The notes: generated by a model not told the origin, from the letters alone. Numbered from the stretch's first letter, positions 43,808-53,246 are shown. The stretch is 64,000 nt of DNA from UMGS1975 sp959600905 (GCA_959600905.1 CAUGNO010000001.1:1-64000); one strand, 5' to 3'. Numbers and translations: made by a program.

Positions 43808-45225
43808 TGGTGGGAAGCATTTTGTTTGCAATAGAGACAAAAGATGAATATATGAGAAATGAATTGGCCGAAGAAATTCGTATGTTTGCCGCGGAAGAAG
43901 ATGCCGATATTGTTGTAAAGCATTGCGCAGAGCCTTTGCAGGGGTATATGCGGCATACTGTGAAAGTAACCATGGGGGATAAGCAGACCAGCGCGCAAAT
44001 AGAGGGAGCGGCGCTCGACGAACAGCCAATGATCAAAAAGCGTTTGGATAAACGGGCGGCAAAGCTGGCAGTCTACCAATGTATGGTGCAGCTTACGGGA
44101 AGGACACAGCCTTGGGGCAGCTTGACGGGCGTAAGACCAGTCAATCTTTTGCGGCAGCTGGAGGCAGAAGGGGCGCGGGATCAGTTTGTAGAGATGCTTG
44201 GAGTGCATCCGGAAAAAGCACAACTGGCAGAAAGCATTATCGAAAGGCAGGATGCGATGATGCGGGAAACGGATCAGAGCAGCCTTTGTATCTATGTGGG
44301 CATCCCCTTTTGTATCACGCGCTGCTCGTACTGCTCTTTTCCTGCCGTGGTCGCCAAAAAAGGGCAGAGAGAATCGTATGTAGCTGCACTCCTCCAAGAA
44401 ATCGAGGCTGCGGGAGAGATGATTCGCCGACAGCATAAGAGCATCTGCGCTGTGTACATGGGTGGCGGCACGCCTACGGCATTGACAGACCAACAGATGC
44501 GGTGTGTGATGGAAGCGATGCAAAGGGCCTTTGGCACAGGATATGAATATACGCTGGAGGCCGGCCGGCCGGACACGATTACAAGAGAAAAGCTGGGCAT
44601 AGCAAGGATGTATGGGGTAAACAGGCTGTGCATCAATCCGCAGACAATGCAAAATAAGACTTTGGAGCGCATTGGACGCAGGCATACGGCAGAGGACATT
44701 GAAGCATGCTATGCATTGGCAAGGCAAGAAGGCTTTACACATATCAATGCAGACCTAATTGCGGGCCTTCCGGGAGAAACGGAGGAGGATTTTGCCGATA
44801 CGCTGAAAAGGGTAGAACACCTGGCTCCCTCATCGCTAACCTGCCATACATTGGCATTGAAGAGAGGGAGCAAGCTCATAGAGGATCATTATGCGCATGG
44901 AAATGCGGACACGGTATCGCGCATGGTGGATATGGCCAGAGAAAAAGCGGCGGAGATGGGCATGGGGCCGTATTATTTGTATCGCCAAAAGCATATGGCC
45001 GGCAATTTGGAAAATGTGGGGTATGCGAAAACGGGTGACGCCTGTTTGTATAATGTGGCCATGATGGATGAAATGCTGGACGTAGTTGGGCTCGGTGTAG
45101 GTGCCGTTGGCAAGCGCATCATAGGGAACAAGATTCAGCGCCAGCCAAATCCACGGGATATCGGCGTGTATTTGGAGCGTATACATACGATCTGTGAGCA
45201 AAAAGCTGCGTTTTTCCATGGTTGA
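43807..45225 (+). CDS. hemZ: HemZ, coproporphyrinogen III oxidase-like radical SAM protein
   Basis: 472 residues. The radical SAM cluster is CxxxCxxC at Cys169, Cys173 and Cys176 in IPFCITRCSYCSF, followed by the GGGTPTAL SAM-binding motif and the HemN-like GLPGETEEDF. The long N-terminal domain is typical of HemZ, not HemN. It is annotated as an oxygen-independent coproporphyrinogen dehydrogenase, but HemZ function is not firmly proven and no other heme genes are here. The start is probably the ATG at 43807 overlapping the dtd stop; the ribosome binding site is weak. Confidence 0.9.
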   Translation: MVGSILFAIETKDEYMRNELAEEIRMFAAEEDADIVVKHCAEPLQGYMRHTVKVTMGDKQTSAQIEGAALDEQPMIKKRLDKRAAKLAVYQCMVQLTGRTQPWGSLTGVRPVNLLRQLEAEGARDQFVEMLGVHPEKAQLAESIIERQDAMMRETDQSSLCIYVGIPFCITRCSYCSFPAVVAKKGQRESYVAALLQEIEAAGEMIRRQHKSICAVYMGGGTPTALTDQQMRCVMEAMQRAFGTGYEYTLEAGRPDTITREKLGIARMYGVNRLCINPQTMQNKTLERIGRRHTAEDIEACYALARQEGFTHINADLIAGLPGETEEDFADTLKRVEHLAPSSLTCHTLALKRGSKLIEDHYAHGNADTVSRMVDMAREKAAEMGMGPYYLYRQKHMAGNLENVGYAKTGDACLYNVAMMDEMLDVVGLGVGAVGKRIIGNKIQRQPNPRDIGVYLERIHTICEQKAAFFHG

Positions 45226-45251
45226 CAGCAGGGGAGAGCGCTGAGTATAAT
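45222..45251 (+). promoter_or_regulatory. Sigma-A promoter of hisS-aspS
   Basis: Perfect TTGACA (45222-45227, overlapping the hemZ stop codon), an 18-bp spacer and perfect TATAAT (45246-45251). Confidence 0.82.
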
Positions 45252-45257
45252 AAATCA

Positions 45258-45475
45258 TCGCGTAGATGGGAAAAAGTAACAAGCCAAGGCCTTTTTCAGG
45301 GAGAGCAGCCGCGACTGAAAGCTGCTTATCGGCCTGTTTGCCAAAGACACTCCCGGAGCTGCTCAGAAATGAGACGTATCGCCTGCGTTAAAGGTGAAAA
45401 GTGGAACAATTTTTTGTTCAACAAGGGTGGCACCGCGGGCTTAGCTTCGTCCCTTACCGTGACCATCTTTTTTTA
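45258..45475 (+). promoter_or_regulatory. T-box riboswitch upstream of hisS-aspS
   Basis: The leader of about 218 bases has the ordered T-box landmarks: AAAAAGTAA early in stem I, CAGGGAGAG at 45297-45305, a CTGAAAGCTG element, CCCGGAGCTGC closing the specifier region, and the T-box proper AAGGGTGGCACCGCGG at 45423-45438. A terminator stem then pairs GGTGGCAC with GTGACCATC (one bulge), followed by seven T at 45468-45474. Uncharged tRNA should favour antitermination. The specifier region reads GACAC (45346-45350), containing both GAC (Asp) and CAC (His). The bulge base after TGG is C, which pairs with a G73 discriminator. Confidence 0.92.
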
Positions 45476-45493
45476 TTTGGAGGAGGCGTTTGC

Positions 45494-46768
45494 ATGAAAT
45501 ATACTGCGCTGAAAGGCACAAAAGACGTGTTGCCCGGCGAAAGCCATCTCTGGCAGTCGTTGGAATACAATATCCGTTTTTTAACGTCGCTGTATGGATT
45601 TCGGGAGATTCGTACGCCCGTAATTGAGCATACGGAGCTATTTTTGCGCGGCGTCGGCGATACGACGGACATTGTACAGAAGGAAACTTATACCTTTGAC
45701 GACCGCGGAGGCCGCAGCATTACCTTAAAGCCGGAAGGCACAGGCGGAGCGGTTCGTGCTTTTGTAGAGGCAGGCCTGTTCAACGAACCGCAGCCGACCA
45801 AGATGTATTATCTAAACTGTCCTGTGTTTCGGTATGAAAAGCCGCAGGCCGGCCGGCTGCGCGAGCATCACCAGTTCGGCGTGGAGGTATTTGGCTCTGC
45901 ATCGCCGTATACAGATGCAGAGGTGATTTCCTTGGCCCTAGCGCTGTTTCAGACGCTGGGCTTGGAGGGGCTGATTGTTCATATCAACAGCATTGGGTGC
46001 CCGAATTGCCGCCCGGAATATCAGAAAAAGCTAAAGGAATATTTTGCGCCTCATATCAAGGAGATGTGCAAGGACTGTCAAGATCGATTTGAACGCAATC
46101 CGCTTAGGCTTTTGGACTGTAAAGAAGAAAAATGCAAGTCCATCGCGCAGGGAGCACCCCGGATGATCGACTGCCTTTGCGAGGAATGCCAGACACACTT
46201 TGATCAATTGCAGGGGGCGTTGAAAACGCTGCATATCCCGTATGAGATCGATCCTGGAATCGTACGCGGATTGGATTATTATACGAAGACCGTCTTTGAA
46301 GTAATTTCTAACAAAATTGGCGCTCAGGGTACCATTTGTGGCGGCGGACGGTACGATGGCCTGGTAGAAACCTTGGGCGGCCCAAAAACGCAGGGCATCG
46401 GTTTCGGCATCGGAATGGAGCGGCTATTGCTTGTGATGCAATCACAAGGACTGGTGCCGCCAGTGCCCGCTAGATGCGATGTATTCGTCAACACATTTGG
46501 GAATACAGAGCGCGCTTTGGAGATCTGCACGCTGCTGCGTGCCCGCGGCGTGAAAGCGGATTTTGATCCCAATGGGCGAAGCATGAAGAGCAGTATGCGC
46601 TATGCAGAAAAGCTAGGGCCCGCGTGTATCTTGTTTGAAGGAGAGGATGAACGGGCCAAGGGAGAAGTGCAGATTCGTGCGATGGTGGACGGAGAACAGA
46701 AAGCGTATCCGTTTGAGGAAGCTCTGGACAGACTGCAAAAAATATTGGCTCAATTTACCTGGGCATAA
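45494..46768 (+). CDS. hisS: Histidyl-tRNA synthetase
   Basis: 424 residues, class II. Motif 2 region KPEGTGGAVRAF, His-specific GLDYYTKTVFEV and GGGRYDGL, motif 3 GFGIGMERLL, and a C-terminal anticodon-binding domain. The start is the ATG at 45494 after GGAGGAGG; the open frame upstream is T-box leader. Cotranscribed with aspS 14 bases later. Confidence 0.96.
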   Translation: MKYTALKGTKDVLPGESHLWQSLEYNIRFLTSLYGFREIRTPVIEHTELFLRGVGDTTDIVQKETYTFDDRGGRSITLKPEGTGGAVRAFVEAGLFNEPQPTKMYYLNCPVFRYEKPQAGRLREHHQFGVEVFGSASPYTDAEVISLALALFQTLGLEGLIVHINSIGCPNCRPEYQKKLKEYFAPHIKEMCKDCQDRFERNPLRLLDCKEEKCKSIAQGAPRMIDCLCEECQTHFDQLQGALKTLHIPYEIDPGIVRGLDYYTKTVFEVISNKIGAQGTICGGGRYDGLVETLGGPKTQGIGFGIGMERLLLVMQSQGLVPPVPARCDVFVNTFGNTERALEICTLLRARGVKADFDPNGRSMKSSMRYAEKLGPACILFEGEDERAKGEVQIRAMVDGEQKAYPFEEALDRLQKILAQFTWA

Positions 46769-46782
46769 ACGGAGGAGACAGC

Positions 46783-48579
46783 ATGAAAACAGATATGATG
46801 GGAAACTGGAGCCGCGACTGCTTATGCGCGCAGCTGACAGAACAAAATGTGGGGCAGGAGGTTACCGTGATGGGCTGGGTGGATACCCGGCGTGATTTGG
46901 GCGGCCTCATCTTCATCGATGTCCGCGATACAAGCGGCGTTATGCAGTGCGTATTCGACTCGGCAGAGTATAAGGACTTTGCAAAGGTGGAAAGCCTGCG
47001 CAATGAATATGTCGTAGCGATCCGCGGCAAAGTATTGCTGCGGGATGAAGAGACGATCAATCCCAATATTGCAACGGGTACCATTGAGGTTAGGGCGACG
47101 GATCTAAAGATTCTATCCGCTGCCAAAACGCCGCCGTTTTATATCGAGGATGGCGTAAACGTACGCGAAGAGTTGCGCTTAAAATATCGGTATCTGGATC
47201 TTAGGCGTCCTGAAATGCAGGCAAAGATGAAAATGCGTCATCAAGTGATGCAACTGGTACGCAATTATTTTTCCGAAAACGGCTTTTTGGAAATTGAAAC
47301 TCCAATGCTTGCCAAAAGTACGCCAGAGGGTGCACGTGAGTATCTGGTGCCGAGCCGTATTCAGCCGCACAAGTTCTATGCGCTGCCGCAGTCTCCCCAG
47401 ATGTTTAAGCAGCTGTTGATGGTTTCCGGTTTGGACAGATATTTTCAGATTGTTCGCTGCTTTAGGGATGAAGATTTGCGCGCTGATCGACAGCCGGAAT
47501 TTACGCAGATCGATCTGGAAATGTCTTTTGTATCGCCGGACGATGTGATGAGCGTAAATGAAAAGCTAGTGCAGAAGATATTCCAAGAAACCTGGGGGAT
47601 GGATCTGCCCGTGCCTTTCCGCCGACTGACCTATCGGGAAGCTATGGATCGTTTTGGTTCGGATAAGCCGGATACCCGCTTTGGCTTGGAGCTTTGCGAA
47701 ATCAGCGACCTGGTTGCAAACACCAATTTCAAGGTATTTGCGAGCATTGTAAAAAATGGCGGTACCGTACGTGGCATCAATGTAAAGGGCGGCGTTGATA
47801 AATTTGCCCGCCGTGAGCTGGATGCGCTGGTAGAATATGTAAAGCAATACGGAGCTAAGGGCATGGCATGGATTTCCGTAAAGGAAAATGAGCTGCAAAG
47901 CCCCATTGTAAAATTCTTTACGGAAGAAGAGACCAAGGCGATCTTGGATCGTATGGGTGCCGAGGTCGGCGATGTTTTAATGTTTGTTTCTGACGTAAAT
48001 GAGGATGTTGTATTCGATGCGCTAGGGCATCTGCGCCTGCATCTGGGTGAAAAGCTTGGTTTGATCGATCACGACAAGCTGGATGTGCTTTGGGTCACGG
48101 AGTTCCCGCTGCTAGAGTACAGCGCAGAGGAAAAACGCTTTGTTGCAAAGCATCATCCTTTCACCATGCCGATGGATGAGGACATACAGTATCTGGATTC
48201 TGACCCTGGCCGAGTGAGAGCCAAGGCTTACGATCTTGTAATCAACGGTATGGAGGCAGGCGGCGGCAGCTGCCGTATCTACAATCCGGACCTTCAAGCC
48301 AAGATGTTTGATGTGCTGGGATTGAGCCATGAAGAAGCGCAGGATAAATTTGGCTTCTTGATCGAGGGATTTCAGTACGGTACGCCGCCGCATGGCGGTA
48401 TGGCCTATGGCCTAGACCGTCTGGTGATGATTTTGACAAAGAGCAAGTCCATCCGTGATGTCATCGCTTTCCCGAAAGTGCAGTCCGGTACGTGTCCGCT
48501 GACTGGTGCTCCGTATTATGTAGAGCAAAAGCAGTTGGATGAACTGCATATCGAAACAACGCAGGAAGAAGAGGCTTAA
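46783..48579 (+). CDS. aspS: Aspartyl-tRNA synthetase
   Basis: 598 residues, class IIb, bacterial type: N-terminal OB anticodon domain, catalytic core with FRDEDLRADRQPEFTQID, the bacterial-specific GAD insertion (about 300-420), and motif 3 GLDRLVMIL. Whether it is discriminating or also charges tRNA-Asn cannot be read from what is visible here. Second gene of the T-box operon. Confidence 0.96.
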   Translation: MKTDMMGNWSRDCLCAQLTEQNVGQEVTVMGWVDTRRDLGGLIFIDVRDTSGVMQCVFDSAEYKDFAKVESLRNEYVVAIRGKVLLRDEETINPNIATGTIEVRATDLKILSAAKTPPFYIEDGVNVREELRLKYRYLDLRRPEMQAKMKMRHQVMQLVRNYFSENGFLEIETPMLAKSTPEGAREYLVPSRIQPHKFYALPQSPQMFKQLLMVSGLDRYFQIVRCFRDEDLRADRQPEFTQIDLEMSFVSPDDVMSVNEKLVQKIFQETWGMDLPVPFRRLTYREAMDRFGSDKPDTRFGLELCEISDLVANTNFKVFASIVKNGGTVRGINVKGGVDKFARRELDALVEYVKQYGAKGMAWISVKENELQSPIVKFFTEEETKAILDRMGAEVGDVLMFVSDVNEDVVFDALGHLRLHLGEKLGLIDHDKLDVLWVTEFPLLEYSAEEKRFVAKHHPFTMPMDEDIQYLDSDPGRVRAKAYDLVINGMEAGGGSCRIYNPDLQAKMFDVLGLSHEEAQDKFGFLIEGFQYGTPPHGGMAYGLDRLVMILTKSKSIRDVIAFPKVQSGTCPLTGAPYYVEQKQLDELHIETTQEEEA

Positions 48580-48580
48580 A

Positions 48581-49270
48581 TTGGAATGCATGCAGGATAG
48601 AACTGCGCTGCTGCTCGGGGATAGTGCGGTAGCGCAGCTGTCCAAAGCACATGTGATGGTAATTGGTTTGGGTGGCGTTGGCGGCACGGCAGCGGAAGCG
48701 CTGTGCCGCAGCGGCGTTGGCAAGCTTACGCTGGTAGATGGGGATCAAGTAGCAGTTTCCAACTTAAATCGTCAGATTGTAGCTGTTCGAAGTACCGTGG
48801 GTTGGCCCAAAGCGACGGCGATGAAAAAAAGGTTGGAAGAGATCCAACCCGAGGCATTGCTGACTGCGGAGGACTGTAATTTTACCGAACAGACCTCCGA
48901 AAGGCTGCTAGCCTTGCAGCCGGATTTTATCATAGATGCAATCGATAGTATGGCAGACAAGCTGTGTCTAATTGTAAAATGCCACCAGAAGGGCCTTTCC
49001 ATTATTTCTGCAACGGGGGCCGGGAACCGGATGGATCTCCAGAAATTAAAACTAGCGGATGTATTTGATACGCAGGGAGATCCTGTTTGCCGCATATTGC
49101 GGAGAGAGCTGAGAAAACAGGATGTTAAACACCATATGGTGGTATACTCGCAAGAAACGCCGATGCGGAAGGGCAGGCCTACGGGAAGCATGATGTTTGT
49201 TCCGTCCGCGATGGGGCTTCTGCTGGCCCAGCATGTTGTGAGTTGTCTAAAATCGAGGGATGACGCATGA
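48581..49270 (+). CDS. tcdA: tRNA threonylcarbamoyladenosine dehydratase
   Basis: 229 residues of the E1-like ThiF/MoeB fold. The nucleotide site is GLGGVGGTAAEALCRSGVG; DGDQVAVSNLNRQ and the DAIDSMADK strand follow. TcdA cyclises t6A37 to ct6A in ANN-decoding tRNAs using ATP. Start uncertain: a TTG at 48581, 6 bases after GAGG, or an ATG at 48590. It begins 1 base after the aspS stop, so it is probably in the T-box operon, a sensible place for a tRNA-modifying enzyme. Confidence 0.88.
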   Translation: MECMQDRTALLLGDSAVAQLSKAHVMVIGLGGVGGTAAEALCRSGVGKLTLVDGDQVAVSNLNRQIVAVRSTVGWPKATAMKKRLEEIQPEALLTAEDCNFTEQTSERLLALQPDFIIDAIDSMADKLCLIVKCHQKGLSIISATGAGNRMDLQKLKLADVFDTQGDPVCRILRRELRKQDVKHHMVVYSQETPMRKGRPTGSMMFVPSAMGLLLAQHVVSCLKSRDDA

Positions 49271-49677
49271 AAGAGATAGGAACTGTCGTACGGCTTGAAC
49301 AAAACAAAGCGCTTGTATTGTTTGAAAGGTCGTCTGCATGCCAGAGCTGCGGTAGATGCCAGCGTGCAGAGGGTGCGCATATGCAGGTTTGGCTTCCCAA
49401 TACAAAGCAGGCGGAGGTAGGGGATAAGGTCTGTGTAGAATTGGGCGCTAGGGGCATGCTGCGCGCTACTTGGCTGGCGTACATTTTTCCGCTTGTGATG
49501 TTGTTTGTAGGCGTGGCGGCCGGTTATTTTCTAGCGCCAGAAAACAGCCGAGACATCATCGCTGCGTTTGCCGGGCTTGCGGGCGCCGGGCTTGCTTATA
49601 TTTTGCTAAAGATAAACAATAAAAGATTTGAAAAAGATGCCGCTTTGCAGCCACAGATGAGGGAAATTGTCAAATAA
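49267..49677 (+). CDS. RseC/MucC-family membrane protein (SoxR-reducing-like)
   Basis: 136 residues: an N-terminal beta domain with a cysteine cluster CQSCGRCQ (about 25-32), then two membrane helices (about 72-92 and 97-115). This matches the SoxR-reducing system RseC family, which in Proteobacteria works with Rnf-type electron transport. No rnf or soxR genes are in the window, so the partner is unknown. Overlaps tcdA by ATGA. Confidence 0.85.
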   Translation: MKEIGTVVRLEQNKALVLFERSSACQSCGRCQRAEGAHMQVWLPNTKQAEVGDKVCVELGARGMLRATWLAYIFPLVMLFVGVAAGYFLAPENSRDIIAAFAGLAGAGLAYILLKINNKRFEKDAALQPQMREIVK

Positions 49678-49732
49678 ACGTTTGCTTGGCAAAAGCGAAA
49701 GTCTTAAAAATAATTTTGAGAGGGGCAATGAG

Positions 49733-50974
49733 ATGCTACATTACGAAAGAATCAAGCAGGTAGACCAGGAGATCTACAAGGTGTTTGAACAAGAACTCAA
49801 TCGCCAGCAGACACACTTAGAGTTGATTGCAAGCGAAAACTTCGTGGACGAAGCGGTATTAGAGGCATCCGGTTCGATTTTGACCAACAAGTATGCTGAG
49901 GGGTATCCGGGACGGCGTTACTATGGCGGATGCGAATTTGTGGATATTGCAGAGAACCTTGCCATTGAGCGCGCAAAGAAGTTATTTGGCGCAGAGCATG
50001 TCAATGTACAGCCCCACAGTGGTTCCCAAGCGAACGCGGCAGTGTATTTTGCGATGCTGCAGCCGGGCGATACAATTTTGGGGATGAGCCTGGATCATGG
50101 TGGGCATTTGACCCATGGCAGCCCGGTAAACTTTTCTGGGAAAACATACCATTTTGTTTCCTATGGTGTATCGAAGGAAACGGGCTACATTGATTACGAA
50201 CAGGTACGCGAGCAGGCGCTCAAACATAAGCCGAAAATGATTGTTGCAGGTTATTCTGCCTATACGCGTATTTTGGACTTTGAAAAATTCCGCCAGATCG
50301 CAGACGAGGTAGGCGCTTATTTGATGGTAGATATCGCCCATATTGCTGGTTTGGTAGCTACCGGTGTGCATCCCAGCCCGGTACCGTTGGCGGATTTTGT
50401 TACGACCACCACACACAAAACGCTGCGCGGCCCCAGGGGCGGTATGATCATGTGCAAAGAGCAATATGCAAAGCAGATCGATAAGGCGATATTCCCCGGT
50501 ACACAGGGCGGCCCGTTGATGCATATCATTGCGGCCAAGGCAGTTGCGTTTGAATTGGCGTTGCAGCCTGAGTTTAAAACTTACTGCCAGCAGATTGTCA
50601 GCAATGCAAAAGCGCTGGCAGCGGCTTTGGTGGAAAATGGCATCCAGCTCGTATCCGGAGGTACCGATAACCACCTGATGCTCATTGATCTTAGGGGGAC
50701 AGGAAAGACAGGCAAAGTGGCAGAAACACTCTTGCATTCGGCCAACATCACGACCAACAAAAATGCAATCCCCTTTGATCCTGAAAAACCGTTTGTCACG
50801 AGCGGCATCCGTATTGGAACGCCGGCTGTTACGACAAGGGGCATGAAAGAAGAGGATATGAAGACCATTGCTTTGTGCATTTCTGAGGTCATCAAACAGG
50901 GTGAACAAGCTGTGCCGCAGGTGAAGGAGAAGGTACTGGCGCTGTGTGAAAAGTATCCTTTGTATCAGGATTAA
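49733..50974 (+). CDS. glyA: Serine hydroxymethyltransferase
   Basis: 413 residues; converts serine and tetrahydrofolate to glycine and methylene-THF. The PLP lysine is Lys229 in TTTHKTLRGPRGG, and the N-terminal ELIASENFVDEAVL and YAEGYPGRRYYGG motifs are intact. The start is the ATG at 49733 behind GAGAGGGGC; the frame is open 66 bases further upstream without a better site. Followed by its terminator. Confidence 0.97.
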   Translation: MLHYERIKQVDQEIYKVFEQELNRQQTHLELIASENFVDEAVLEASGSILTNKYAEGYPGRRYYGGCEFVDIAENLAIERAKKLFGAEHVNVQPHSGSQANAAVYFAMLQPGDTILGMSLDHGGHLTHGSPVNFSGKTYHFVSYGVSKETGYIDYEQVREQALKHKPKMIVAGYSAYTRILDFEKFRQIADEVGAYLMVDIAHIAGLVATGVHPSPVPLADFVTTTTHKTLRGPRGGMIMCKEQYAKQIDKAIFPGTQGGPLMHIIAAKAVAFELALQPEFKTYCQQIVSNAKALAAALVENGIQLVSGGTDNHLMLIDLRGTGKTGKVAETLLHSANITTNKNAIPFDPEKPFVTSGIRIGTPAVTTRGMKEEDMKTIALCISEVIKQGEQAVPQVKEKVLALCEKYPLYQD

Positions 50975-50980
50975 GAGTTC

Positions 50981-51008
50981 AAAAAGGGCATGTTGATATG
51001 CCCTTTTT
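50981..51008 (+). terminator. Terminator after glyA
   Basis: AAAAAGGGCAT-GTTGAT-ATGCCCTTTTT. Confidence 0.9.
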
Positions 51009-51058
51009 TATTTTGCCGATCAAGTGAGTAAATGGACGAAAAACAGTGCAAAATAATG

Positions 51059-51087
51059 TTGACAAAATTCCTAGGATATGATATTTT
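51059..51087 (+). promoter_or_regulatory. Sigma-A promoter of the isc operon
   Basis: Perfect TTGACA, a 17-bp spacer and TATTTT (51082-51087) with extended TGA. The region from -35 to the start is AT-rich and would be the place for Rrf2 binding, but I cannot assign an operator. Confidence 0.65.
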
Positions 51088-51131
51088 CAAATCAATCTAG
51101 AGTAGAATAGTCGGATTTAGGGAGGGCGTAA

Positions 51132-51593
51132 GTGAAAATTTCTACCAAAGGGAGATACGGCCTCAAAGCCGTGATGGAAATCGCCAGACAAGCGGACAAT
51201 GGGCATGTTTCTATGCGAGATTTATCACAGACAACGGGTATTTCGGCGTCTTATCTGGAACAATTGTTTAAAAAGCTAAGAGCAGCCGGTGTTTTGCGCT
51301 CGGTGCGCGGCGCACAGGGGGGCTATGCGCTGGCAAAGTCTACAGGCGAAATTACGGCCGGCGAAGTGCTCCGGGCCTTGGAAGGCTCAATGGCACCCAC
51401 CGTATGTGCACAGAAGGAATATGTGGGATGCGCAGGCCGTGAATTTTGCATTGAGTCGTATCTATACCAGCGAATCCGGGAAAGTATAGACAACGTGATA
51501 GATGCCATCACATTGGCAGAGATGCTGGAGATAGAAAAGCAACAATCGTTACAGCGCCCCAAACATCTTTGCGGCGCTCGGGAGGGAATATGA
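51132..51593 (+). CDS. iscR: Rrf2-family regulator, IscR-like
   Basis: 153 residues: an N-terminal winged helix (MKISTKGRYGLKAVMEIA) and three cysteines at 92, 100 and 106 placed to bind an Fe-S cluster, with the first gap two residues longer than in E. coli IscR. It probably senses Fe-S status and represses the operon it heads. The start is GTG at 51132, 6 bases after GGGAGGG. It ends overlapping the iscS ATG by one base. Confidence 0.9.
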   Translation: MKISTKGRYGLKAVMEIARQADNGHVSMRDLSQTTGISASYLEQLFKKLRAAGVLRSVRGAQGGYALAKSTGEITAGEVLRALEGSMAPTVCAQKEYVGCAGREFCIESYLYQRIRESIDNVIDAITLAEMLEIEKQQSLQRPKHLCGAREGI

Positions 51594-52759
51594 TGGAACA
51601 GAAGCACATTTATATGGACTATGCGGCAACAACCTATGTGAAGCCGGAAGTATTGGCGGAAATGACCCCGTATTTTACCGAGTATTTTGGCAACCCATCC
51701 AGCGTACATAGCTATGCAAGGGAAACCAAAAAGGCAATGGATCATGCCAGGGAGCAGATTGCGGAGGCCATTGGCGCGATGCCTAGTGAGATATTCTTTA
51801 CCTCTGGGGCCACAGAAAGCGACAACTGGGCCATCAAAGGCATGGCGTATGCGCATCAAAAGAAAGGAAAACATATCATCACGACAAAAATAGAGCATCA
51901 TGCTGTGCTTCATGCCTGCGAGGCATTGGAAAAAGAGGGCTTTCGCGTTACCTATTTGGATGTAGACGAATATGGCCTCGTAACGCCGGAACAAGTGAAA
52001 CAAGCGATTTGTGATGATACGATTCTTGTATCCGTGATGTTTGCCAATAACGAAATTGGTACCATTGAACCAATTCGGGAAATAGGCGCAGTATGCAGAG
52101 AAAAAGGCGTGGTTTTTCATACCGATGCTGTCCAAGCCTTTGGAGCGATACCGATACAGGTAGATGAAATGAATATAGATATGCTGTCCATTACAGGGCA
52201 TAAGCTCTATGGGCCAAAAGGAACCGGTGCGCTATATATACGCAAGGGTATCATTTTGAAAAACCTGATCGATGGGGGCGCGCAGGAACGCGGAAAAAGA
52301 GCAGGAACAGAGAACATTGCAGGCATTGTAGGCTTGGGTAAGGCAGCACAGCTGGCACAAGCACAGATGAAGGAAAACGCACAACGATTGACGGCGCTTA
52401 GGGATAGGCTGATTCAGGGCCTGTTGCAGCAGATCCCGGAAACCCGGCTAAACGGCCATCCAACAAAACGATTGCCTAACAATGTTAACGTTTGTTTTCG
52501 ATATATTGAAGGGGAGTCTTTGCTGCTCTTATTGGATAGGGCCGGCATTGCAGGCTCCAGTGGGAGTGCGTGTACCTCAGGCTCGCTGGATCCATCTCAT
52601 GTATTGTTGGCCATAGGATTGCCGCATGAAATTGCACACGGATCATTGCGGCTGACTTTGGGCGCAAGCACGACAGAAGAGGATGTGGATTACGCCATTG
52701 AGTGCTTAAAAAATATCGTTTCCCGCTTAAGGGAAATGTCGCCTTTGTATCATCAATAA
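51593..52759 (+). CDS. iscS: Cysteine desulfurase, NifS/IscS type
   Basis: 388 residues; removes sulfur from cysteine for Fe-S clusters and thio-modifications. The PLP lysine is Lys204 (ITGHKLYGPKG). The active cysteine is Cys327 in SGSACTSGSLDPSHVL, the long mobile loop of group I enzymes. The YMDYAATTYVKPEVL N-terminus is typical. Start at the ATG at 51593, 6 bases after GGAGGG; another ATG at 51590 is in frame. Confidence 0.95.
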   Translation: MEQKHIYMDYAATTYVKPEVLAEMTPYFTEYFGNPSSVHSYARETKKAMDHAREQIAEAIGAMPSEIFFTSGATESDNWAIKGMAYAHQKKGKHIITTKIEHHAVLHACEALEKEGFRVTYLDVDEYGLVTPEQVKQAICDDTILVSVMFANNEIGTIEPIREIGAVCREKGVVFHTDAVQAFGAIPIQVDEMNIDMLSITGHKLYGPKGTGALYIRKGIILKNLIDGGAQERGKRAGTENIAGIVGLGKAAQLAQAQMKENAQRLTALRDRLIQGLLQQIPETRLNGHPTKRLPNNVNVCFRYIEGESLLLLLDRAGIAGSSGSACTSGSLDPSHVLLAIGLPHEIAHGSLRLTLGASTTEEDVDYAIECLKNIVSRLREMSPLYHQ

Positions 52760-52773
52760 AGGAGTTTGTATCC

Positions 52774-53148
52774 ATGTATAGTGAAAAGGTAATGGATCAT
52801 TTTATGAATCCAAGAAATGTTGGGGATGTAGAGGGTGCCAATGCCGTTGGCGAAGTAGGAAACGCAAAATGCGGAGATATTATGAAGATTTCCATGAAGA
52901 TCAATGATGACGGCGTGATCGAAGATGTGAAGTTTAAAACTTTTGGTTGCGGCGCAGCTGTTGCTACAAGCAGCATTGCAACGGAAATGATCAAAGGAAA
53001 AACAGTGGAGGAAGCGGAAAAACTTTCCAACAAGGCCGTGATCGAAGCTTTGGATGGGTTGCCGCCTGCTAAGATCCATTGCAGCGTTTTGGCGGAAGAG
53101 GCCGTGAAAGCGGCGCTTAAGGATTATCATGAAAATCATGAAAATTGA
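52774..53148 (+). CDS. iscU: Fe-S cluster scaffold protein, NifU N-terminal/IscU type
   Basis: 124 residues. Cluster ligands Cys33 (KCGD, with Asp35), Cys59 (FGCGAAVATSS) and Cys103 (IHCSVLAEEA) are all present. It assembles [2Fe-2S] clusters from sulfur supplied by IscS. AAAGGAG precedes the ATG at 52774, 14 bases after iscS. The operon is iscR-iscS-iscU, with no hscAB, fdx or mnmA attached. Confidence 0.95.
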   Translation: MYSEKVMDHFMNPRNVGDVEGANAVGEVGNAKCGDIMKISMKINDDGVIEDVKFKTFGCGAAVATSSIATEMIKGKTVEEAEKLSNKAVIEALDGLPPAKIHCSVLAEEAVKAALKDYHENHEN

Positions 53149-53246
53149 TTTGCCGAAAATAAACAGCATTGCCAAATAACGCTTTCATGTTTATGCCACA
53201 GATGGTCCATACTATGGATAGACTATCAAAAGAAAGGGGAATTTGC

